Positions 6,482 through 11,586 of a stretch of DNA of 11,586 nucleotides are shown here, piece after piece; within the stretch, counting starts at the first letter, position 1; each line of letters starts with the position of its first letter. The notes below the pieces were generated by a model. The model was not told where the DNA came from. It worked only from the letters and a program-made list of their open reading frames with translations, and searched no databases. The DNA lies in NCBI GenBank assembly GCA_913020275.1, contig CAJWBV010000009.1:1-11586 (forward strand), read 5' to 3'. The translations under genes and the position numbers were made by a program. The DNA is from an uncultured Rhodobiaceae bacterium. GTDB lineage: Bacteria > Pseudomonadota > Alphaproteobacteria > RS24.

Positions 6482-7783
6482 ATGGGTATTCGTAATTTTC
6501 TGGGATGGGTGGTTGCGCTGGCCGTGTTCGCAGGCGCACCGGCCGGTGCCGCGCTGAAGATTGATATCACACAAGGCAATGTCGAGCCGCTGCCCATTGC
6601 GGTGCTGGATTTTGTCAGTGAAGACGGGGTGGGCATGAAACTGGCCCAAGTCGTTACGGCGGATCTGGAGCGTTCGGGATTGTTTCGCCCCATAGAGCGC
6701 GCCGCCTTTATTGAAACGCAAGTCGATGTGAATGTGCGCCCGCGCTTTCGCGATTGGCGGCTGGTCAATGCGCTTGCGTTGGTTACCGGCCGCGCCATTC
6801 GCCAGAATGACGGGCGTTTGAGGGTGGAGTTCAGATTGTGGGATGTGGTTGCCCAGCAACAAATGACGGGCCTGCAATTCTTCACCACGCCGGAGAACTG
6901 GCGGCGCATTAGCCATCTTGTGGCTGATGCAATTTATGAACGCCTGACCGGAGAAACCGGATATTTCGACACACGCATTGTTTTTGTGTCTGAATCCGGG
7001 CCCAAAAACAAGCGCGTCAAGCGGCTGGCAATCATGGATCAAGACGGCTATGCCCGCAGCGAATTGACCGACGGGCGCACGCTGGCGCTGACCCCGCGCT
7101 TCAGCCCAACCGCGCAGGAAATCACCTATTTGTCCTATTATCGCAACAAGCCGCGCGTTTATCTGCTGAATATCGAGACCGGACAGCAGGAAGTCGTCGG
7201 TGATTTTCCGGGCATGACCTTTGCGCCACGGTTTTCACCCGACGGCCAGAAAATTGTGATGAGCCTTGAGCGCAACGGCAATTCGAATATTTACACAATG
7301 GATTTGCGTACCCGCGAAACCAGGCGGCTTACCTCGTCTCTCGCCATTGATACCGCGCCGTGCTACGCGCCCGATGGCGGGCAAATCGTTTTCGAGTCCG
7401 ATCGCATGGGCACACAGCAAATTTATATTATGGAATCCGACGGCACAAATGTGCGGCGCATCAGCTATGGCGAGGGCCGATATGCAACACCCGTCTGGTC
7501 TCCGCGCGGCGATTTGATCGCCTTTACCAAAACCTATAAGGGCCGGTTTCTCATCGGTGTGATGAAAACCGATGGCAGCGGCGAGCGCATTTTGACCGAA
7601 GGCTTCCACAATGAAGGCCCGGCATGGTCGCCAAATGGCCGTGTATTGGCGTTTTTCCGCGAGAGCAAAGGTGCCGATGGCGGCCCCAAATTATGGACGG
7701 TGGATGTTACGGGATATAATGAACAACCCGTACCGGTGGAAGGCTGGGCATCAGACCCGGCATGGTCGCCGCTCATCCGCTAG
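6482..7783 (+). CDS. tolB: Tol-Pal periplasmic beta-propeller protein TolB
   Basis: A 433-residue periplasmic protein. The signal peptide [20 protein letters not shown] is followed by AGA-type cleavage near residue 23. The N-terminal domain (about 24-155) begins [20 protein letters not shown], the segment that signals to TolA and changes on Pal binding. It also contains [20 protein letters not shown] and [14 protein letters not shown]. From about residue 160 a six-bladed propeller follows, marked by repeated F/W-S-P blades: [79 protein letters not shown] and a closing WSPLIR. TolB binds Pal and is released by TolA action. The strong ribosome site fixes the start; the gene begins 16 bases after tolA. 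A 145-bp gap then separates it from pal. Confidence 0.97.
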   Translation: MGIRNFLGWVVALAVFAGAPAGAALKIDITQGNVEPLPIAVLDFVSEDGVGMKLAQVVTADLERSGLFRPIERAAFIETQVDVNVRPRFRDWRLVNALALVTGRAIRQNDGRLRVEFRLWDVVAQQQMTGLQFFTTPENWRRISHLVADAIYERLTGETGYFDTRIVFVSESGPKNKRVKRLAIMDQDGYARSELTDGRTLALTPRFSPTAQEITYLSYYRNKPRVYLLNIETGQQEVVGDFPGMTFAPRFSPDGQKIVMSLERNGNSNIYTMDLRTRETRRLTSSLAIDTAPCYAPDGGQIVFESDRMGTQQIYIMESDGTNVRRISYGEGRYATPVWSPRGDLIAFTKTYKGRFLIGVMKTDGSGERILTEGFHNEGPAWSPNGRVLAFFRESKGADGGPKLWTVDVTGYNEQPVPVEGWASDPAWSPLIR

Positions 7784-7823
7784 ACTCCGAATTTGAAAGG
7801 CTATCTTTGCACGCGTTTGCAGG

Positions 7824-7883
7824 TTTACATTTCTGCGCGGTTTTGGTTTAACAAAGCTGTCTAATTTGTTTTGTTACTATAAA
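7824..7883 (+). promoter_or_regulatory. Candidate pal promoter region
   Basis: The 145-bp gap between tolB and pal is clearly more AT-rich than the flanking genes. It holds TTTACA (7824-7829) with TTTAAC 17 bases later (7847-7852), a moderate -35/-10 pair. A better -10 alone, TATAAA (7878-7883), lacks a good -35. No terminator hairpin is seen after tolB, so pal is probably transcribed both by read-through and from its own promoter, which suits its high expected copy number. The exact start is unresolved. Confidence 0.35.
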
Positions 7884-7916
7884 ACGAGGCCAAGTACAGT
7901 TCATATCGGTTTATTC

Positions 7917-7925
7917 GGAAGGAAG
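7917..7925 (+). promoter_or_regulatory. Ribosome binding site of pal
   Basis: GGAAGGAAG lies three to eight bases before ATG 7929 and six to eleven before ATG 7932. It places the start at one of these adjacent codons and excludes the in-frame upstream ATG at 7866, which would bury the signal peptide. Confidence 0.6.
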
Positions 7926-7928
7926 CCC

Positions 7929-8408
7929 ATGATGACCACTTATTTACCTTTGAAAAAAATTGCGGCATTTGGTTTTGCAGCCATGGTTCTCGCAGCATGT
8001 GCCGCGCCAAGCTACACAACCGGTTCGGCTTCTTCATCCGCATCGGGCGGTTCGGCATCGGCCAAATATCTGGTCGAAAATGTTGGCGACCGCGTTTTCT
8101 TCGAGACAGACCGATCTGTTCTTGATGCTTCGGCCCGCGGCACGCTGGTGCGCCAGGCTGAATGGCTGAACCAGAATGGCGGCATCAATATGACCATTGA
8201 AGGCCATGCTGACGAACGCGGCACACGCGAATACAATCTGGCTCTGGGTGCGCGTCGTGCCAATGCCGTGCGCGACTTTCTGATCTCTCAGGGCGTAAAC
8301 GCCAGCCGTCTGCAGACGATCTCTTTTGGTAAAGAGCGTCCGGTTTCCCTGTGCGCGGAAGAAAGCTGCTGGTCGAAAAACCGTCGTTCGGTTTCAACCA
8401 TCCGCTAA
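7929..8408 (+). CDS. pal: Peptidoglycan-associated outer-membrane lipoprotein Pal
   Basis: A 159-residue lipoprotein. The signal peptide MMTTYLPLKKIAAFGFAAMV ends in lipobox L21-A22-A23-C24; Ala at +2 is compatible with outer-membrane sorting. A Ser/Gly/Ala-rich linker (about 28-45) leads to the OmpA-like domain, with FFETDRSVLD (58-67), IEGHADERGTREYNLALGAR (90-109) and ISFGKERP (131-138). The Asp of GHADERG and the Arg of the GARRA segment match the residues that bind diaminopimelate in peptidoglycan. The segment LCAEESCWSKNRR has Cys142 and Cys147; the pair resembles that in Brucella Omp16 and may form a disulfide. Pal anchors the outer membrane to peptidoglycan and is recruited to division sites through TolB and TolA. 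Its spacing and leader suggest separate transcription from tolB, and a strong terminator follows. Confidence 0.97.
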   Translation: MMTTYLPLKKIAAFGFAAMVLAACAAPSYTTGSASSSASGGSASAKYLVENVGDRVFFETDRSVLDASARGTLVRQAEWLNQNGGINMTIEGHADERGTREYNLALGARRANAVRDFLISQGVNASRLQTISFGKERPVSLCAEESCWSKNRRSVSTIR

Positions 8409-8426
8409 TCCAAGAACACTTTTCGT

Positions 8427-8459
8427 AAAGGGCGTCTTTTCAGGCGCCCTTTGCTTTTT
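8427..8459 (+). terminator. Intrinsic terminator after pal
   Basis: A ten-base-pair stem, AAAGGGCGTC (8427-8436) with GGCGCCCTTT (8443-8452), contains one T-G wobble and closes a TTTTCA loop. It is followed by GC and a run of five T. It begins 19 bases after the pal stop and ends about 27 bases before cpoB. It should end most pal transcripts or act as a partial attenuator. The A-run on the left arm would also give some function on the opposite strand, but no minus-strand gene is present. Confidence 0.85.
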
Positions 8460-8486
8460 GCCCTATTTTTGCCAGCATTTTAGTGC

Positions 8487-9680
8487 ATGTTTAAGCCTAT
8501 GAAAAACTTCGTGTTAATCACATGTCTGGGGCTTGCCTCGGTTGCGCCGAGTGTTGTGGCGGCGCAGGAAGCGCCCGCGCCGGAGACGGCGGTCGAGGTT
8601 CCGTTGATTGAGGTGCCCGTTATCGAAGCCCCCTTAACACCGCTTGCGCCGACCCCTTATGGTTCGGTCGATGGCGGTGACAATATGTCGGGTGCGAAAA
8701 CCGGCATCGCGGCGCTTCAGGCGAAAATTACCGAGCTTGAACAGCGCATGGCGGCCGACCGCACGCTGATGATGCGCCAGCAAATGACACGGCTGCGCAC
8801 GATTGACCAACGTTTGGAAGAAATGGCGGTGCAAATTGGTGAATTGGGGGTCAACCCGCCCGGTGAGGCGGGGAACGTCAATACAACGAACCCGACCCCG
8901 ACACAGATAGATGATGCTTTCGCGGACCCTGCAAAAGCCGCCGGTATTCGCTTGCGCCTCAGCACGATTGAGGAAAATTTGCGTCAGGTGAGCGGCCAGA
9001 CGGCAGAGCTTGTGCAGTCGCTGGACAAACTGATGCAACAGGTTGAAACCGTGCGCCAAGACAATGAGTTTCGTTTTCAGCAGATCGAAGGCAGTCTGGG
9101 CCGCGCGGCGCGTGACCCCGATGCCATGCCCTCGGAAGAGCCGGAAGTGCTGGGGCAAATTCGCATGGCGACACCGGTCGAAAAGCTGGACGCGCCGGCG
9201 AGTGAGGGCGAAGGACCGGTTGCGCTGATTGGCGAGGGCGATTTGCCCATGCAAAATCCACCGGCGGAGGCCGCCATTCGGCCACCGCTCAATGATCCCA
9301 AAGACCTTTATGACCGCGCTCTCGCAGATTTGCGCGCGGGCGCATATGCTGGTGCACAAACCGACTTCGAGCAAATGCTGGTGCGTTTTCCGGCTCACAA
9401 ACTCGCGGGCAATGCGCAATATTGGTTAGGCGAAACCTTTTATGTGCGCCGTCAGTTCAAGCAGGCGGCAGAAGCGTTTTTGGCAGGCTATACGACCTAT
9501 CAGCAAAGCACCAAAGCCCCTGACAGCCTTCTTAAATTGGGCATGACACTGGCGGCAATGGGCGAGAAAAAAACAAGTTGCGATGCGTTCAAGGAATTGG
9601 CCGTGAAATTCCCCCAAGCACCGCAGGCGATTGCCAAGCGTGTGCAGATTGAAAAAGCCCGTGTCGGCTGCGCGTCCTGA
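8487..9680 (+). CDS. cpoB: Cell division coordinator CpoB (tol-pal system protein YbgF)
   Basis: A 397-residue periplasmic protein, longer than E. coli CpoB (about 260). The signal peptide contains MKNFVLITCLGLASVAPSVV with cleavage near V-A-A26|Q. An acidic proline-rich stretch (27-58) and a first coiled coil (about 70-120, with ALQAKITELEQRMAADRT) follow. A second coil spans about 150-206 (with LSTIEENLRQVSGQTAELVQ). A low-complexity linker precedes C-terminal TPR repeats from about 270: DPKDLYDRALADLRAGAYAG, then NAQYWLGETFYVRRQFKQAA and further repeats to VGCAS. In E. coli, CpoB binds TolA and PBP1B and couples peptidoglycan synthesis to outer-membrane constriction. The start could instead be ATG 8499, which trims four residues before the signal core; no strong ribosome site is seen for either. 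It follows the pal terminator, so it needs read-through or its own promoter. Confidence 0.92.
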   Translation: MFKPMKNFVLITCLGLASVAPSVVAAQEAPAPETAVEVPLIEVPVIEAPLTPLAPTPYGSVDGGDNMSGAKTGIAALQAKITELEQRMAADRTLMMRQQMTRLRTIDQRLEEMAVQIGELGVNPPGEAGNVNTTNPTPTQIDDAFADPAKAAGIRLRLSTIEENLRQVSGQTAELVQSLDKLMQQVETVRQDNEFRFQQIEGSLGRAARDPDAMPSEEPEVLGQIRMATPVEKLDAPASEGEGPVALIGEGDLPMQNPPAEAAIRPPLNDPKDLYDRALADLRAGAYAGAQTDFEQMLVRFPAHKLAGNAQYWLGETFYVRRQFKQAAEAFLAGYTTYQQSTKAPDSLLKLGMTLAAMGEKKTSCDAFKELAVKFPQAPQAIAKRVQIEKARVGCAS

Positions 9681-10998
9681 GAAAAAACCGCCGACCACCG
9701 CGCCGCGTTTTCTCGCGGCGCTGAAACAGCTTGCCCCGCACGCGCAGTACGCTTTGGCCGTGTCGGGCGGGCGTGACTCGATGGCACTTGTCGCGCTGGC
9801 CGCGGCGGCACAAAAAAAATCCAATGCCCCCAAGTTTCACGTCGTCAGCGTCGACCATGGTTTGCGAAAAGAAGCACGACAGGAAATGCGCCTTGTGGCC
9901 GAAACCTGCCGACGGGTCGGCTTGCCGCATAAAGTTTTGCGAGGGGATACACCGCTGGGCGCAGGCGGCATTCAGCAGGCGGCGCGCGAATTGCGCTATC
10001 GGCTCATGGCCGGCTGGTGCGCAAAGCGCAAAATTCCTGCTCTGATTGTTGCCCACCATCAGCGCGATCAGGCCGAAACATTATTGATGCGGCTGGCGTG
10101 CGGCAGCGGCGTTGACGGGCTGTCGGGCATGGCACCGGTGCAAAAGCTGGAAACCGCCGCCGGAGATTTGCAAATTCTGAGGCCGTTTCTGGAGACCGAT
10201 CCGGCACTTTTGGCCGGTATTGTGCGAAGGGCCAAATTTGACTGGGTTGAAGACCCCAGCAATATGGACGATCAATTTGAGCGGGTGCGCTGGCGTCAGG
10301 CCGAAAATATGCTTGATGGGCTGGGTTTGCGCGCGCGCGCGCTGGCGCGCACAGCGGCCAATATGAGACAAATGCGTGACTATCTGGACGCGCAAGTAAC
10401 CGATTGGTTGCAGTCGCATGGCGGCTATCATTTTTGTGGGTTTTACAGCCTCGACAAAGCCTCTTTTTTGAGCCTACCGGCACTTTTGCGCCTGCGCGTT
10501 CTGCGCCATGTGATGGCACGCATGGGGCCGGTCAAATTCGCGCCGCCTGAGACGAGCCTAACCCATGCCACCGCGCTGATCGGGGCGCGCGGGTCGGGCG
10601 GGCACACGCTGGGCGGGTGTATGATCCGCTGGCGGGCAAATGAAATTATGATCGGACGTGAGGTCGCCGCGCTTGACGCTTTGCCGCCCGTTCCGCTCGC
10701 GCGCGGTGGCAGTGTCTGGGATCGCCGGTTTTTTGTTGAAATTCGTGAGGGCAAAAAAGCAAAAACGGGTCTTTTTGCCGCGCCCTTGGGGGGTGAGGGG
10801 CTAGGCCGGCTTGAGCGCGCCGGCTTGCAAGTGCCAAAAGCCGTGCCGCGTTGCTATCTCCATGTTTTACCAGCGGTTTTTGATGCAGATGGCCTGGTTT
10901 CATGCCCGGTTTTGGCAGAACAAAACAGGGTTAACATGGTGCCATGGCAGCCGGAAACGCCATATCTGCCTGAAATCAACGGCAAGGCGGGGTGGTAA
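9661..10998 (+). CDS. tilS: tRNA(Ile)-lysidine synthase TilS
   Basis: About 445 residues from the GTG at 9661 (E. coli TilS has about 430). In-frame TTG 9631, GTG 9640 and TTG 9649 are alternatives; all overlap the end of cpoB, and none has a clear ribosome site. TilS uses ATP and lysine to convert C34 of tRNA-Ile(CAU) to lysidine, so that the tRNA reads AUA and is charged with isoleucine. The N-terminal PP-loop domain shows AVSGGRDSMAL (33-43), with SGGRDS as the nucleotide-binding motif, then VSVDHGLR (62-69) and VAHHQRDQAETLLMRLACGS (130-149). ILRPFLE and WVEDPSNMDDQFERVRWR (about 195-212) follow. The less conserved C-terminal half should contact tRNA. The overlap with cpoB indicates co-translation. 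A run of eight A bases falls at 9812-9819 and a (GC)7 tract at 10329-10342. The gene should be essential unless another AUA decoder exists. Confidence 0.94.
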   Translation: MSAARPEKKPPTTAPRFLAALKQLAPHAQYALAVSGGRDSMALVALAAAAQKKSNAPKFHVVSVDHGLRKEARQEMRLVAETCRRVGLPHKVLRGDTPLGAGGIQQAARELRYRLMAGWCAKRKIPALIVAHHQRDQAETLLMRLACGSGVDGLSGMAPVQKLETAAGDLQILRPFLETDPALLAGIVRRAKFDWVEDPSNMDDQFERVRWRQAENMLDGLGLRARALARTAANMRQMRDYLDAQVTDWLQSHGGYHFCGFYSLDKASFLSLPALLRLRVLRHVMARMGPVKFAPPETSLTHATALIGARGSGGHTLGGCMIRWRANEIMIGREVAALDALPPVPLARGGSVWDRRFFVEIREGKKAKTGLFAAPLGGEGLGRLERAGLQVPKAVPRCYLHVLPAVFDADGLVSCPVLAEQNRVNMVPWQPETPYLPEINGKAGW

Positions 10999-11026
10999 TG
11001 TAACCCACCGCCCCCTATATTTATTT
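10986..11026 (+). terminator. Possible terminator hairpin at the end of tilS
   Basis: GGTGG (10991-10995), just before the tilS TAA, pairs with CCACC (11005-11009). With G11010 bulged, the outer G bases (10986-10990) can pair partly with the C-run at 11011-11015. The loop is nine bases and the downstream sequence is TATATTTATTT. The stem is imperfect, so this may be a weak terminator separating tilS from ftsH, or chance. Confidence 0.4.
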
Positions 11027-11064
11027 GGAACTTAAGAGCGTCTTTGAAATAAGTCACGGAATGC

Positions 11065-11072
11065 AGGAAAGG
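11065..11072 (+). promoter_or_regulatory. Ribosome binding site of ftsH
   Basis: AGGAAAGG lies seven bases before GTG 11080 and sixteen before the in-frame ATG 11089. The spacing favours the GTG start. Confidence 0.6.
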
Positions 11073-11079
11073 TAAAATC

Positions 11080-11586
11080 GTGAGCGGAATGAGAAATTTT
11101 GCGGTTTGGGTGATAGTAGCCCTAATGTTGTTTACCCTGTTCAATATTTTTCAGGGCCCGCGCAGCAATACCGCTAACAATGAGATTAATTTTTCGCAGT
11201 TTACGGCGCAGGTTGATGCCGGAAACATTGCCGATGTCACCATTGAGGGCGACGCCATTTCCGGACATTACTCCGATGGCTCTTCGTTTAAGACCTTTGC
11301 GCCGCCAAATGACCCGTCGCTGGTACAACGCCTGCAGGAGCGCGGCGTGGCCATTACCGCACGCCCCGACCGCTCCGGCTCGCCGACATTGCTGGGTGTT
11401 TTGATTTCATGGTTCCCGATGCTGTTGCTTATCGGCGTATGGGTTTTCTTCATGCGCCAGATGCAAGGCGGTGGTCGAGGTGCCATGGGGTTTGGTAAAT
11501 CCAAGGCCAAGTTGCTGACCGAAGCCCATGGGCGGGTAACTTTTGACGATGTTGCCGGTATCGACGAAGCCAAGGATGATTTGCTG
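11080..11586 (+). CDS. ftsH: ATP-dependent zinc metalloprotease FtsH, N-terminal part (runs off the window)
   Basis: The frame is open from GTG 11080 to the last base (169 codons). The first membrane segment is about residues 8-25 (VWVIVALMLFTLFNIF). The periplasmic domain follows, with NEINFSQFTAQVDAGNIADV (34-53) and a segment up to about 103. The second membrane segment is about 104-125 (LLGVLISWFPMLLLIGVWVF). The cytoplasmic linker RQMQGGGRGAMGFGKSKAK (126-144) and the start of the AAA domain, VTFDDVAGIDEAKDDL (153-168), are typical of FtsH. Walker A and the HEXXH zinc site lie beyond the window. FtsH degrades misassembled membrane proteins and regulatory substrates such as LpxC and sigma-32 in E. 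coli. The tilS-ftsH neighbourhood is widely conserved. Confidence 0.96.
   Translation, partial: MSGMRNFAVWVIVALMLFTLFNIFQGPRSNTANNEINFSQFTAQVDAGNIADVTIEGDAISGHYSDGSSFKTFAPPNDPSLVQRLQERGVAITARPDRSGSPTLLGVLISWFPMLLLIGVWVFFMRQMQGGGRGAMGFGKSKAKLLTEAHGRVTFDDVAGIDEAKDDLL

Noticed and set aside
7866..7928. ATG at 7866 as the pal start
   Set aside because: It would put 21 residues before the lipoprotein signal peptide, and the good ribosome site is just before 7929/7932.
1..11586. A hidden defence, mobile or otherwise undescribed system
   Set aside because: Every stretch above 150 bases is accounted for by a recognised core gene. No transposase, integrase, repeat array, tRNA-associated site or compositional break is visible.

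Overview
This window is a block of core housekeeping genes, all on the plus strand, from an alphaproteobacterium. The evidence is the gene order (folate cyclo-ligase tail, ymdB-type phosphodiesterase, yebC, ruvC-ruvA-ruvB, ybgC, tolQ-tolR-tolA-tolB, pal, cpoB, tilS, ftsH) and details of the proteins. Pal has a Cys pair near its C-terminus like Brucella Omp16, and TolA is short and proline-rich with a TonB-like C-terminal domain. The DNA is moderately GC-rich with even composition by eye. I cannot name a genus from sequence alone.

Layout: 2-142 is the end of a 5-formyltetrahydrofolate cyclo-ligase gene whose stop overlaps the start of a calcineurin-like phosphodiesterase gene (139-951). A 74-bp gap with a small inverted repeat precedes yebC (1026-1772). 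The Holliday-junction operon ruvC-ruvA-ruvB (1791-3939) follows, with ATGA overlaps at both junctions, and then the thioesterase gene ybgC (3954-4415). A 67-bp gap leads into tolQ, tolR, tolA and tolB (4483-7783). A 145-bp AT-richer leader precedes pal (7929-8408), and a clear intrinsic terminator (8427-8459) follows it. Then come cpoB and tilS, which overlap (8487-10998), a short gap with a hairpin, and the first 169 codons of ftsH (11080 to the window edge).

How they work together: TolQ-TolR is the inner-membrane proton-driven motor, TolA spans the periplasm, and TolB and the lipoprotein Pal act at the peptidoglycan and outer membrane. CpoB is the periplasmic coordinator of this system, which constricts the outer membrane at division. 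YbgC is its customary cytoplasmic partner gene. RuvABC processes Holliday junctions. YebC is a translation or regulatory factor, TilS makes lysidine-34 on tRNA-Ile(CAU), and FtsH is the membrane quality-control protease.

I found no mobile elements, CRISPR arrays, tRNA or rRNA genes, broken genes or signs of recent transfer. No gap between genes exceeds 150 bases. I do not see an undescribed system. The findings are modest points about start sites, transcription units, TolA architecture and slippery tracts.
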